The position numbers and the translations under genes were made by a program. Shown here piece after piece: positions 53,709 through 62,227 of a stretch of 64,000 nt of DNA. Each line of letters opens with the position of its first letter. Position 1 is the first letter of the stretch. The notes beneath the pieces are model-generated. The model had not been told where the DNA came from and did no database searches. It was given only the letters and a program-made list of their open reading frames with translations. This DNA comes from Streptomyces sp. NRRL F-5122 (GTDB taxonomy: Bacteria; Actinomycetota; Actinomycetes; Streptomycetales; Streptomycetaceae). The stretch covers positions 67,563 to 131,562 of the forward strand of contig NZ_LMWH01000161.1 in assembly GCF_001507435.1 (NCBI RefSeq). Reading direction: 5' to 3'.

Positions 53709-55535
53709 TTGCCGAGCAAGTCTTCCTCGCGCCTCGCCGCGCTCACCGTCGCCGCCGTCTGCACCACCGTCTCCGGCGTGGTGCTCACCACGCCCGCACA
53801 CGCGGACACCGTGCGCATCCACGACATCCAGGGCACCACCCGGACGTCGCCGCTCGCGGGCCGGACCGTCACGGACGTGGCCGGAATCGTCACCGGTGTG
53901 CGCACCTACGGCTCGTCCAGGGGGTTCTGGATCCAGGACCCCACCCCTGACAACGACCCGGCCACGAGCGAGGGCGTATTCGTCTTCACCAGCTCCACCC
54001 CGAAGGTCGCCGTCGGTGACTCGGTGACCGTGACGGGCACCGTCTCGGAGTACGTCCCCGGCGGCGCCTCCACCGGCAACCAGTCGGTGACCGAGATCAC
54101 CAAGCCGACGGTGACGGTGCTCTCCGGCGGCAACGCGGTCCCGGCCCCGGTCGTCGTCGACGCGAGGTCGGTGCCGGACCGGTACAACCCGGCAGGCGAC
54201 AAGGCCGCGAACGGCTCGATCAACGGCCTCGCCCTGCGGCCGCAGAAGTACGCCCTGGACTACTACGAGTCCCTGGAGGGCATGAACGTCCAGGTCTCCG
54301 ACACCCGCGTCGTCACCGCCACCGATCCCTACACCGAGCTGTGGGTCACGGTGAAGCCGCACGAGAACGCCGACCGCCGCGGCGGCACGGTCTACGGCTC
54401 CTACGACTCCCAGAACACGGGCCGGCTGCAGATCCAGTCGCTCGGCCCGGCCGCCGACTTCCCGACGGCCGATGTCGGTGACACGCTCACCGGCCCGACC
54501 GCGGGGCCGATGGACTTCAACCAGTTCGGCGGCTACACCCTGGTGGCGAACCGGATCGGCACCCTGAAGAGCGGTGGCCTGCAGCGGGAGACCACGCGCA
54601 GGCAGTCGCGCGACGAGCTGGCACTGGCGACGTACAACGTGGAGAACCTGGACCCGGCCGACACCACCTTCGCGGCCCACGCCTCCGCGATCGTCAACAA
54701 CCTCCGGTCGCCCGACATCGTCTCCCTGGAGGAGATCCAGGACGACAACGGCGCCACGGACGACGGCACGGTCGGCGCGAGCCTGACGGTGAACAAGCTG
54801 ATCGACGCGATCGTCGCGGCGGGCGGCCCGAGGTACGAGTGGCGCTCGATCGACCCGGTCAACGACCAGGACGGCGGCGAGCCCGGCGGCAACATCCGCC
54901 AGGTCTTCCTCTTCAACCCCGGCCGGGTCTCCTTCACCGACCGCCCGGGCGGCGACTCCACGACCGCCGTCGGCGTCACCAAGGTGCACGGCAAGGCGCA
55001 GTTGACCGCCTCCCCCGGCCGGATCGATCCGGCCGGCGAGGCCTGGACGAACAGCCGCAAGCCGCTGGCCGGCGAGTTCGTCTTCCGCGGGCGGACCGTC
55101 TTCGTGATCGCCAACCACCTCACCTCCAAGGGCGGCGACCAGCCGCTGACCGCGCAGTACCAGCCGCCGTCGCGCAGCTCCGAGACTCAGCGCCACCTGC
55201 AGGCGACCGAGGTGAACACCTTCGTCAAGGACATCCTCGCCAAGCAGGGCAACGCCGACGTCGTCACGCTCGGCGACATGAACGACTTCGAGTTCTCCGA
55301 CACCACGAAGATCCTCGAGGGTCAGGGCGACCTGTGGTCGGCGATCAAGTCGCTGCCCAGGAGCGAGCGCTACACGTACGACTACCAGGGCAACAGCCAG
55401 GTCCTCGACCAGATCCTGGTCAGTCCGTCGATCCGCCGTGGCTGCGACTTCGACTACGACAGCGTGCACATCAACTCGGAGTTCCACGACCAGATCAGCG
55501 ACCACGACCCGCAGGTGCTGCGGTTCCGGCCGTAG
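53709..55535 (+). CDS. ExeM/NucH-like secreted endonuclease/exonuclease/phosphatase
   Basis: I set the start at TTG 53709 because CGGAGGG lies seven bases before it and the Sec signal peptide (ending TPAHA near residue 32) starts right there; 608 residues. An OB-fold-like domain (IHDIQGTTRTSPLAG to about residue 300) is followed by an endonuclease/exonuclease/phosphatase domain: ATYNVENLDP, VSLEEIQDD, FVIANHLTSKGGD, LGDMNDF and SDHDPQVLRF. The order and motifs match extracellular nucleases such as ExeM/NucH. It probably releases phosphate from extracellular DNA. Confidence 0.88.
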   Translation: MPSKSSSRLAALTVAAVCTTVSGVVLTTPAHADTVRIHDIQGTTRTSPLAGRTVTDVAGIVTGVRTYGSSRGFWIQDPTPDNDPATSEGVFVFTSSTPKVAVGDSVTVTGTVSEYVPGGASTGNQSVTEITKPTVTVLSGGNAVPAPVVVDARSVPDRYNPAGDKAANGSINGLALRPQKYALDYYESLEGMNVQVSDTRVVTATDPYTELWVTVKPHENADRRGGTVYGSYDSQNTGRLQIQSLGPAADFPTADVGDTLTGPTAGPMDFNQFGGYTLVANRIGTLKSGGLQRETTRRQSRDELALATYNVENLDPADTTFAAHASAIVNNLRSPDIVSLEEIQDDNGATDDGTVGASLTVNKLIDAIVAAGGPRYEWRSIDPVNDQDGGEPGGNIRQVFLFNPGRVSFTDRPGGDSTTAVGVTKVHGKAQLTASPGRIDPAGEAWTNSRKPLAGEFVFRGRTVFVIANHLTSKGGDQPLTAQYQPPSRSSETQRHLQATEVNTFVKDILAKQGNADVVTLGDMNDFEFSDTTKILEGQGDLWSAIKSLPRSERYTYDYQGNSQVLDQILVSPSIRRGCDFDYDSVHINSEFHDQISDHDPQVLRFRP

Positions 55536-55562
55536 TTCCGGCCCGCGGCCCGAGACGGCGAC

Positions 55563-55591
55563 GAGCCCGGCCCCCGACGGGGGCCGGGCTC
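55563..55591. terminator. Bidirectional terminator between nuclease and SRPBCC genes
   Basis: A perfect 13-bp GC stem (55563-55575 with 55579-55591) and 3-nt loop between the convergent stops. Confidence 0.88.
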
Positions 55592-55607
55592 CTCCGATGC
55601 TCCGGGG

Positions 55608-56342
55608 TCAGGCGAACACCTCGTCCAGCCAGCGCTGCCAGGCGGCCGCGTCGGCCTTCGCGTCGGCGCCGGGCGCGAAGTCGTGGACGCTGATGCCGAC
55701 CGGGGCGCCCCAGTGATTGCGGCCGAAGACGCGGATGAGCGCGTCGTCGGAGCGCAGTCCGAGGAAGTACGGGTTGTGGTAGTCGACCACCGCCGGGAAG
55801 AGCCCCTTGTCCGGGCCCCGCACCTCGACCGTGGTGCCCGCGGGGACGTCCTCCGCGAGGCCCAGTCCGCGCACCGCGGTGCTGAGCGCGTCGGCCGCCT
55901 TGGACGCCTCGGGACCGTCCAGGGTCGTGAAGGCGACCGGACGCGGCGCGAAGTGGGTCAGGTACTCGCGCATGGTGTGCAGGTAGAAGTCCGTGTGCTT
56001 GTCGGCGCCGTCGTACTGGTTGTCCCAGTCCTCGACGAAGATGCCGCTGTGCACGTACCGCACCCAGGCGTGCCGCTCGCCCTCGCGCGGCTCGATCGTG
56101 TAGTCCAGCTGATTGAGCGTCTGCTCGGCGATGCCCTCCACGTTCGCGACACGGTTGGTGTACCGGTGCGGCGGATCCCAGGTGACGACCGTGGATCCGA
56201 AGGGTCCCGTGCCGCCCTCCCGCGGCTCGGGCGCGTCCATCGGCCACAGCCAGCCTCCGGTGCCGGTGGTGAAGGCGTCCCACACCTGCTCGGGTGTGGC
56301 GTCGACCTCGAACTCGCGGGCGATCTCGAATTCTTTGGACAT
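55608..56342 (-). CDS. SRPBCC (AHSA1-like) protein
   Basis: The 244-residue protein has an N-terminal AHSA1-type START-like domain (VDATPEQVWDAFTTGTGGWLW, then TWDPPHRYTN and LDYTIEPREG). A C-terminal extension of about 100 residues with a second hydrophobic-ligand-like segment follows. The family binds small hydrophobic ligands. Lying 29 bp downstream of an ArsR regulator, it forms the common ArsR-SRPBCC pair. Confidence 0.88.
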   Translation of the reverse strand: MSKEFEIAREFEVDATPEQVWDAFTTGTGGWLWPMDAPEPREGGTGPFGSTVVTWDPPHRYTNRVANVEGIAEQTLNQLDYTIEPREGERHAWVRYVHSGIFVEDWDNQYDGADKHTDFYLHTMREYLTHFAPRPVAFTTLDGPEASKAADALSTAVRGLGLAEDVPAGTTVEVRGPDKGLFPAVVDYHNPYFLGLRSDDALIRVFGRNHWGAPVGISVHDFAPGADAKADAAAWQRWLDEVFA

Positions 56343-56371
56343 GGTGGGCTCCTGCGCGTGAATGGGGCGTG

Positions 56372-57052
56372 TCAGTCGGTGAGTTCGGCCGGGGGAGGCT
56401 GGGGCGGCCGGGACTCGCCGTCCTCGGGTTCGACGGCCGGGTCCTCGTCCGCCCGAGGATCGGGGGCCTGCGGTGCGACCGTGGGGTGAACGGCCACGAC
56501 GATCCGGTGGTCACGGCCGCCCTCGGCGTCCGGGGCGTCGTACTTGCGGATGAGGGCGCCGACTCCGGCCGTCAGCTCCTGGATGAACGCGGCACGGTCG
56601 GCGGGGGAGGCGAAGCGCACCTCGCCGTCCAGCGCGTAGGTCGCGAGGCGCTTGTGGGCTCGGGCCGCGCCGGTGATCAGCGTGCCCACGTCCCGCACCA
56701 GGCGGGCGCCGAGGGCCAGCAGCCAGCGGGCGGAGAGCTGGTCGCGGAACCGGTCCGGGTCGGGCTGCACGGAAGCGAGGGCGAGCGGGCTGATCACGTA
56801 CGACGCCGCGGTGGCCCGCATCAGCCGCTCGGTGACGTTGCCCTTGCGGCGCTCGCCGGCCAGCTCGACCAGGCCGTGCCGCTCCAGTGCCTTCAGGTGG
56901 TAGTTCACCTTCTGCCGGGGCAGCCCGACCTTGCCGGCCAGCATGGCGGCCGACGCGGGGCCCGCCGCCAGCTCGGCGAGCAGCCGGGACCTGATCGGAT
57001 CCAGCGACACGGCCGCCGCTTCCGGGTCCTCGATCACGGTGACGTCCAACAT
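56372..57052 (-). CDS. ArsR-type winged-helix regulator
   Basis: The 226-residue protein has a winged helix at residues 15-85 (DPIRSRLLAELAAGPASAA, then LPRQKVNYHLKALERHGLV). The rest is helical, followed by an acidic Pro-rich tail. No metal-binding Cys are present, so it is not a classic metal sensor. It is the first gene of a two-gene unit with the SRPBCC protein and has a strong palindrome just upstream. Confidence 0.9.
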   Translation of the reverse strand: MLDVTVIEDPEAAAVSLDPIRSRLLAELAAGPASAAMLAGKVGLPRQKVNYHLKALERHGLVELAGERRKGNVTERLMRATAASYVISPLALASVQPDPDRFRDQLSARWLLALGARLVRDVGTLITGAARAHKRLATYALDGEVRFASPADRAAFIQELTAGVGALIRKYDAPDAEGGRDHRIVVAVHPTVAPQAPDPRADEDPAVEPEDGESRPPQPPPAELTD

Positions 57053-57066
57053 GGCTTCAGCTTCCC

Positions 57067-57106
57067 ACCGAAAACTTTTTTTGCCCAGACTGGGCGAGTT
57101 TTCGGT
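57067..57106. promoter_or_regulatory. Nested palindrome upstream of the ArsR-type gene
   Basis: ACCGAAAAC (57067-57075) is inverted as GTTTTCGGT (57098-57106), a perfect 9-bp match. Inside it GCCCAG-A-CTGGGC (57083-57095) is a perfect 6+1+6 palindrome. The element ends 15 bp before the ArsR start, so it would block its transcription or translation. A run of seven T separates two arms. Confidence 0.6.
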
Positions 57107-57366
57107 CAAGGGTGTCGCGGTACATCGAGCGTCGGGGTCCGGACCGTACGGTCCGTCGAAGGTCACATGGGGCCGGGCGCACAGCCGTCCCCGTCGACCG
57201 GGCGGAGTCCGCGGGAGGGGTGGAGTGCGCAACGGCACGGAGGCGCGGGGTACGGCGGCAGGACACGGCGGCGGGCGGGGCCGGAACCGGCACGTCGTAC
57301 GGCCGCGACCCGGCCTCGCTCACGGTTCACCGCGCGTTCAGGGCGCGCGGCCGCCGCCGACGTGCG
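57107..57366. other. Intergenic stretch without a recognisable gene
   Basis: Beyond the palindrome, this GC-rich stretch up to the next gene's stop has open frames on the plus strand but they lack ribosome sites and read as low-complexity Arg/Ala/Gly sequence. I see no gene or RNA in it. Confidence 0.5.
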
Positions 57367-58050
57367 CTACGACCCGAGGTCCTGCCCCGTCGACCCGCGT
57401 TCCTCCAGTCGCGTCAACCGGGTCTGGAACCAGTCGAGTCGGGCCTGCAGAAAGGCCGCCTCAGCGGCGAGTTCGTCCACGCCGGCGCCACTGGGCGGGG
57501 GCGCGGCGCCCTGTCCGGCCCGCACCCGCAGGCCCTCCCCCGCCAGGCGTGCGAAGGCCGCGAGCGACACCGACACACGGCCGCGCGCGCAGTCCGCACA
57601 GGTCGCCTGGAGCGCGCGCCAGCCCGGCCTCCCCCAGTCCGCTTCGGCCAACGACGCGGCCGCCGCCCCGCACGATCGCACGCACGCGCCGACCGTCATG
57701 GCCCGCACCCGCTGGCGCGCGTACCTGAATCCGCGCTCGAAGCGGATGTAGGCGCCGAGGACGGCGACCTCGAGAAGAACGGCCGCCCGGTGCTCCGCGG
57801 TGCACAGCAGCCCCTCGGCCTGCGCGCGGTCGTGCACACAGTGGAAGCCGCAGTCACAGCGCCGGTGCGGCGCACGGTGCCGCAGTCCGTAGACGCACCG
57901 GGCCTCGCCGACCACGCCGTAGGGCAGCGCACCACCGAGCGACACGCCGACGAACCCCACCCGGCCGCCGTCATGGGACAGCACCGGGTGGGCGATCTTG
58001 TATCCGGTCGGCGGCTCCGCGGGACGTTCCTCGGGCAGCCGTAGCCTCAT
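57367..58050 (-). CDS. Cys-rich hypothetical protein
   Basis: The 227-residue protein starts at the ATG overlapping the stop of the 46-aa gene upstream (ATGA). A Cys/His cluster HRRCDCGFHCVHD near residue 62, with CVYGL before it and LLCTAEH after it, suggests a zinc site. Two more Cys pairs follow (ACVRSCG, ATCADCARG). The C-terminal third is helical and coiled-coil-like (LAAEAAFLQARLDWFQTRL). Family not recognised. Confidence 0.75.
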   Translation of the reverse strand: MRLRLPEERPAEPPTGYKIAHPVLSHDGGRVGFVGVSLGGALPYGVVGEARCVYGLRHRAPHRRCDCGFHCVHDRAQAEGLLCTAEHRAAVLLEVAVLGAYIRFERGFRYARQRVRAMTVGACVRSCGAAAASLAEADWGRPGWRALQATCADCARGRVSVSLAAFARLAGEGLRVRAGQGAAPPPSGAGVDELAAEAAFLQARLDWFQTRLTRLEERGSTGQDLGS

Positions 58051-58187
58051 CGCGTGACCGGGACCTCTTCGGAAGCGGGCGCAGCCGACTCCTCCAGCGA
58101 TTCGAGGACCTCGACATCGGACTGTTCCTCGTGGTCCTCCGGGCGTTCCTCCGCGAACCCGGTGGCGAGTGCCTTGCCCAGCTTCAT
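58047..58187 (-). CDS. Small acidic protein of 46 residues, translationally coupled to the Cys-rich protein
   Basis: ATG at 58187 follows GGGAGG at good spacing. The product begins MKLGKALATGFAEERPE and is then strongly acidic. Its TGA overlaps the ATG of the next gene. The ribosome site, codon bias and coupling support a real gene. No signal peptide or membrane span; possibly a partner of the Cys-rich protein. Confidence 0.7.
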   Translation of the reverse strand: MKLGKALATGFAEERPEDHEEQSDVEVLESLEESAAPASEEVPVTR

Positions 58188-58373
58188 GACGCCTCCCGCT
58201 GTTGGTGACCGTCCCGACCATGGTGGCCCACAGGGAGCGACTCGGCACCAGTGCCCGACCCTTCGCGCCCCTCGCCGTGCTCCGTTCGAGCCCCCTTTCG
58301 CACAGCGATGCTAAGGAATAGCGTGTAGAAGAATTAAGTGGAGCTTCACGGTTGTCCTGCCGAAACTGGTCCC

Positions 58374-59279
58374 ATGACGACACCCGCACGCGCCTCCGCT
58401 CTCTTCGGCCGCGTCCTCTGCGCCATGGTCACGCCCTTCACCGAGACGGGCGACCTCGACCTCGACGGGGCTCAGGTGCTGGCCGAACGGCTCGTGGCCG
58501 AGGGCTGCGACGGCCTGGTGCTGTCCGGAACCACGGGCGAGTCGCCGACCACCACCGACGACGAGAAGGCCGCGCTGGTGCGGGCGGTGCGAGAGGCGGT
58601 CGGCGCGCGGGTGTCGATCGTGGCCGGCGTCGGCACATCGGACACACGGCACACCGTCGAACTGGCCCTGGCGGCCGAAAGGGCGGGCGCCGACGGGCTG
58701 CTGGTGGTCACCCCGTACTACAGCCGGCCCCCGCAGGAGGCGGTCGAGGCTCACTTCCTCGAGATCGCCGACGCCTCCGCGCTGCCGCTGGTGCTCTACG
58801 ACATCCCCGGCCGCACCGGCACCCGCATCGAGCCGGCGACGATGCTCAGGCTCGCGGGGCACCCGCGGATCGTGGGGGTCAAGGACTGCTCCTACGACCT
58901 GCTCGGCGTCCAGAAGGTGCTGGCCCGTACGGAACTCGCCTACTACGCGGGCTGCGACGAACAGGTGCTCGCGCTGTACGCGGTCGGCGGCGCCGGTTGT
59001 GTGAGCACGGTCGCCAATGTGGTGCCGCGTCAGTTCCGCGCGATCCTCGACGCCTTCGACGCCGGCTCGACGGCTGAGGCCGCCCGGCTCCAGCAACGGG
59101 CCATTCCGCTGATCGAGTCGATGATGGCCGCCGGCCTTCCCGGCACGGTCACCGCGAAGGGGCTCCTCGGCCGGCTCCGTCTGCCGTCCGGCCCGGTCCG
59201 CCCGCCGCTGCGGCCCGCGGACGGTGGGACGGTGGACGGACTGCTGTCGGACTACCTGGAAGTGACCGGCCAGGAGTGA
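58374..59279 (+). CDS. dapA: 4-hydroxy-tetrahydrodipicolinate synthase-like protein (DapA paralogue)
   Basis: The 301-residue protein has all DapA hallmarks: AMVTPFTETGDLD, SGTTGESPTTTDDEK, Tyr pair in VVTPYYSRPPQ, Arg in IPGRTGTRI and Schiff-base lysine in VGVKDCSYD near residue 166. It would condense pyruvate with aspartate semialdehyde in lysine and diaminopimelate synthesis. Streptomyces usually has another copy, so this may be a paralogue. No lysine genes are adjacent, and there is no clear ribosome site. Confidence 0.85.
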   Translation: MTTPARASALFGRVLCAMVTPFTETGDLDLDGAQVLAERLVAEGCDGLVLSGTTGESPTTTDDEKAALVRAVREAVGARVSIVAGVGTSDTRHTVELALAAERAGADGLLVVTPYYSRPPQEAVEAHFLEIADASALPLVLYDIPGRTGTRIEPATMLRLAGHPRIVGVKDCSYDLLGVQKVLARTELAYYAGCDEQVLALYAVGGAGCVSTVANVVPRQFRAILDAFDAGSTAEAARLQQRAIPLIESMMAAGLPGTVTAKGLLGRLRLPSGPVRPPLRPADGGTVDGLLSDYLEVTGQE

Positions 59280-59347
59280 TCCGGCGCAGGTCCCGGCAGG
59301 ACACGAATTCCGTCGCCCCGCCGCCGGCACTGCCGTACGTTGACGGA

Positions 59348-59851
59348 GTGAGCCGACCGTTGCTGTATCTCGACGTCGACGGCCCCCTCAATCCGTGGGC
59401 GGCCGAGCCCGAGCGCCGCCCCGACGGGTATACGACGATCCGGGTCGCCCTCCACCCCGGGCGCGCCCTTCGGGTGTGGCTCCATCCGGGGCACGGCGAG
59501 GCGTTGCTCGGTCTCGGCTACGAACTGTGCTGGGCCAGCACGTGGATGGATGCCGCGAACCGCTGGATCGGACCGGTCATCGGCCTCCCGGAGCTCCCTT
59601 ATGTCGACTTCGGCGCCGGCCTGCTCGCACTGCGTCCCGACGGGGTGCACTGGAAGACCGAGGCGATCGTCGCCCACGCGGCCGGCCGCCCGTTCGCCTG
59701 GGTGGACGACGAGCAGAGCCCGGCGGACGAGTCCTACGTCACCGGCCATCACCCGGGCCACGCCCTGCTGTACCACGTCGATCCCCGGGTCGGGCTGCGC
59801 GAGGGCGACTTCGCGATGCTGGCGCAGTTCGCGACAACGGTCTCGGAGTAG
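59348..59851 (+). CDS. HAD-like hydrolase domain protein
   Basis: A GTG start gives 167 residues (upstream codons are not conserved-looking). HAD motif I is YLDVDGPLNPW, motif II-like WASTW follows near residue 61, and a WVDDE motif sits near residue 120. The short cap-less form is common in Streptomyces. Substrate unknown. The 240 bp after it hold no recognisable gene. Confidence 0.78.
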   Translation: MSRPLLYLDVDGPLNPWAAEPERRPDGYTTIRVALHPGRALRVWLHPGHGEALLGLGYELCWASTWMDAANRWIGPVIGLPELPYVDFGAGLLALRPDGVHWKTEAIVAHAAGRPFAWVDDEQSPADESYVTGHHPGHALLYHVDPRVGLREGDFAMLAQFATTVSE

Positions 59852-60091
59852 AACGCCGGGCCGGGACGCACGCGGTCGGGCCCGCGTCTCGGCTCGTCCT
59901 CCCACGGCCCAGGAGGTCATGGCACTCTCCGGGCCGCGGGAGGACGTTCGACGACGACCACCGGGGGCGGGCCGGCGAACTCCCGTGATCGGCAGCGGCC
60001 CTGCGTGCCGTTCGGCCGCCCGCCCCGGCACCACGGACCTGGGGGCCTGTGACGGCGCCCGGAACGCCGCCGGGAACCGCTCCGGGACCGG

Positions 60092-61642
60092 CTATGCGGC
60101 GGAGTGGCGGCGCCGAAGGAACAGCACCGTCGGAACGGTCATGGCGAGCGGCACGATTCCGGCGACCAGCCAGCCCTGGTGGAGGGCGGCGGTGAAGGCC
60201 TGCGGCGAGGCGAGGGAGACCGTGTGCGCCAGCGAGGCCGTAAGGCCCCCCGTGCCCCCGTGGGCGATGCCCGCCACGACGTCGTCGGCGCGCCCGGCCG
60301 GAACTCCCGCCGAGGCCAGCCGGTCGTGCAGGAGCCGCGGGAAGCGGGTGGTGACCAGGGTGCCGAGGATGCTGGGACCGAGGACGCTGCCGAGCTGGCG
60401 GAACATGTTGACCGACGCGGCCGCCATGCCGGCCTGCAACGGCGGCACGCTGTTGACGGCCGCCGCCGTCGAGGGTGCCACCAGCAGGGCCGAACCCACT
60501 CCGGCGACGAACAGGCCCGGCCACATCGCGCCGTACCCGCTGAACGGCCCGGCCGCCAGGAGCGCGAAGGCTCCGCCGCCCATCAGGACGAGGCCCGTGG
60601 TGAGCGTGACGGCGATGCCGAACCTGCGCACCAGGCGGGCGGCGAACGCGCTGAGGACGATGTAGGCGGCGAACATCGGGAGCAGCTTCACCCCGGTCGT
60701 CAGGGCGCTGTCGTGGGCGACCCGCTCCAGGTACAGAACGGTGAGCAGCGAGATGCCGACGAAGGCCAGCATCGTGACGGCGCCGATGCTCATCACGGTC
60801 GTGAACGACGCGTTCCTGAACAGCCGCAGCTCCAGCATGGGATCGCCGTGGCGCAGCTCGACCCGGACGAAGGCCACCAGCGAGACGGCGAACACCGCGT
60901 ACGCGGCGATGATCGTGGGCTCTGCGTAGCCGGTGGCACCGCCCTCGATGATCGCGTACGTCGCCGACGCGACCGCCAGCGTGCCGAGCACCATGCCCGC
61001 CGGGTCGAACCGGCGCGTCGGATGCCTGCTCTCGCTCACCAGCAGCGGAGTGAGGACGAGGGTGATCAGACCGATGACGACGTCGGTGAGGAAAACCGCG
61101 TGCCACGACACCTGGTCCAGCAGCACGCCCGCCACCACCGGCCCGATCGCCAGCCCGAGGCCGGCGCAGCTGGCCCAGATGCTGATGGCCCCGGTCCGCT
61201 CATGGGGATCGGCGAAGGTGTGGCTCACGATCGCCAGGCTCGCGGGCAGGACGGCGGCGGCACCGACGCCCATCAGGGCCTGGGCCGCGATGAGGAGTCC
61301 GGCGCTCCCCGCCAGGAAGGCGATGAAGCTCCCCAGTGTGAAGAGCGCCACGCCCGCCCAGAACACCCGCCGCCGCCCGAGGAGGTCGCTCAGGGTGCCG
61401 GCCGACAGCACCAGGCTGACCACGGCGAGGCTGAAGGCGCTGCTCACCCAGACCAGGGTGCTGGAGGAGATGTGGAGGTCGTCCTGGAGCGGGGACAGCG
61501 CGGAGATCGTCGACGACACGTTGACGAAGGTCATCATCACGCCGAGGCAGAGGACCAGGAGGGCCCACCACCTCCGTCGGTTCGGGGCGGTGGGTGCAGA
61601 GTGCTGTTCTGCGAGGACATTACCCTGGCTAGTGGAAACCAT
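60092..61642 (-). CDS. MFS drug exporter, DHA2 (14-TMS) family
   Basis: The 516-residue membrane protein has about 14 spans. LSDLLGRRRVFWAG gives the loop motif, and GLAIGPVVAGVLLDQVSWHAVF holds antiporter motif C. It is divergent from an HxlR regulator, with only 48 bp between starts, so probably repressed by it. Confidence 0.92.
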   Translation of the reverse strand: MVSTSQGNVLAEQHSAPTAPNRRRWWALLVLCLGVMMTFVNVSSTISALSPLQDDLHISSSTLVWVSSAFSLAVVSLVLSAGTLSDLLGRRRVFWAGVALFTLGSFIAFLAGSAGLLIAAQALMGVGAAAVLPASLAIVSHTFADPHERTGAISIWASCAGLGLAIGPVVAGVLLDQVSWHAVFLTDVVIGLITLVLTPLLVSESRHPTRRFDPAGMVLGTLAVASATYAIIEGGATGYAEPTIIAAYAVFAVSLVAFVRVELRHGDPMLELRLFRNASFTTVMSIGAVTMLAFVGISLLTVLYLERVAHDSALTTGVKLLPMFAAYIVLSAFAARLVRRFGIAVTLTTGLVLMGGGAFALLAAGPFSGYGAMWPGLFVAGVGSALLVAPSTAAAVNSVPPLQAGMAAASVNMFRQLGSVLGPSILGTLVTTRFPRLLHDRLASAGVPAGRADDVVAGIAHGGTGGLTASLAHTVSLASPQAFTAALHQGWLVAGIVPLAMTVPTVLFLRRRHSAA

Positions 61643-61648
61643 AGCCAG
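61625..61648. promoter_or_regulatory. Inverted repeat over the MFS start codon, candidate HxlR operator
   Basis: CTGGCTA (61625-61631) and TAGCCAG (61642-61648) are perfect 7-bp arms around 10 bp. The element covers the MFS ATG at 61642 and lies in the promoter region shared with the hxlR-type gene. Confidence 0.55.
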
Positions 61649-61690
61649 AAGGTAGCACGCTGACTATACAAATGCGCAGCCAGAGGGAGC

Positions 61691-62227
61691 GTGATCGACA
61701 TGTCGGAGTCCACGGGAGTGCCGGAGCCCGGTGTCGAGGCCGTGATCACGCGGTCCGGCCGATTCGCCGACCGCGGCGCCTGGAGTGCAGAGGGCTGGTG
61801 CCGCATGGAGCGCGCCCTGGAACTGGTCGGCACCCGTTCCGCGATGGTGCTGATGCGCGAGGTCTATTACGGCGGACGGCGCTTCGACGAACTCGCCCGG
61901 CACACCGGCCTGACCGAGGCCGTCACCTCCCAGCGCCTCAAGCGCCTCGTCGACGCCGGCCTGCTGCAGCGGCACCCCTACCGGGAACCGGGCCAGCGGA
62001 CCAGGTACGAGTACGTACTCACCGATCTGGGCCGGTCGTTGTTCCCGGTGTTCGTGGCGCTGATGGAGTGGGGCGCGCAGCTCGGCGACCGAGCCGGCGT
62101 CGAACTGGTCCACGCCGACTGCGGAAGCCCGCTCAACGCCGTGGTGCAGTGCACGAAGGGCCACCCCGTGGGGCTGCAGGACGCGGTCGCACGGATCGTG
62201 TCGGACGGGGAACGCGAGGACCTCTGA
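61691..62227 (+). CDS. HxlR-family regulator
   Basis: The 178-residue protein has an HxlR winged helix: ALELVGTRSAMVLMREV, FDELARHTGLTEAVTSQRLKRL and GLLQRHPYREPGQRTRYEY, with DLGRSLFPV. Unusually it has an N-terminal extension of about 35 residues and a C-terminal extension with two Cys (HADCGSPL, VVQCTKGHP). Divergent partner of the MFS exporter. Confidence 0.92.
   Translation: MIDMSESTGVPEPGVEAVITRSGRFADRGAWSAEGWCRMERALELVGTRSAMVLMREVYYGGRRFDELARHTGLTEAVTSQRLKRLVDAGLLQRHPYREPGQRTRYEYVLTDLGRSLFPVFVALMEWGAQLGDRAGVELVHADCGSPLNAVVQCTKGHPVGLQDAVARIVSDGEREDL

Noticed and set aside
60104..61663. A 519-residue plus-strand frame over the MFS exporter
   Set aside because: Composition (His, Gln, Arg, Gly) is that of the complement of a membrane protein gene; the exporter on the minus strand is clear.
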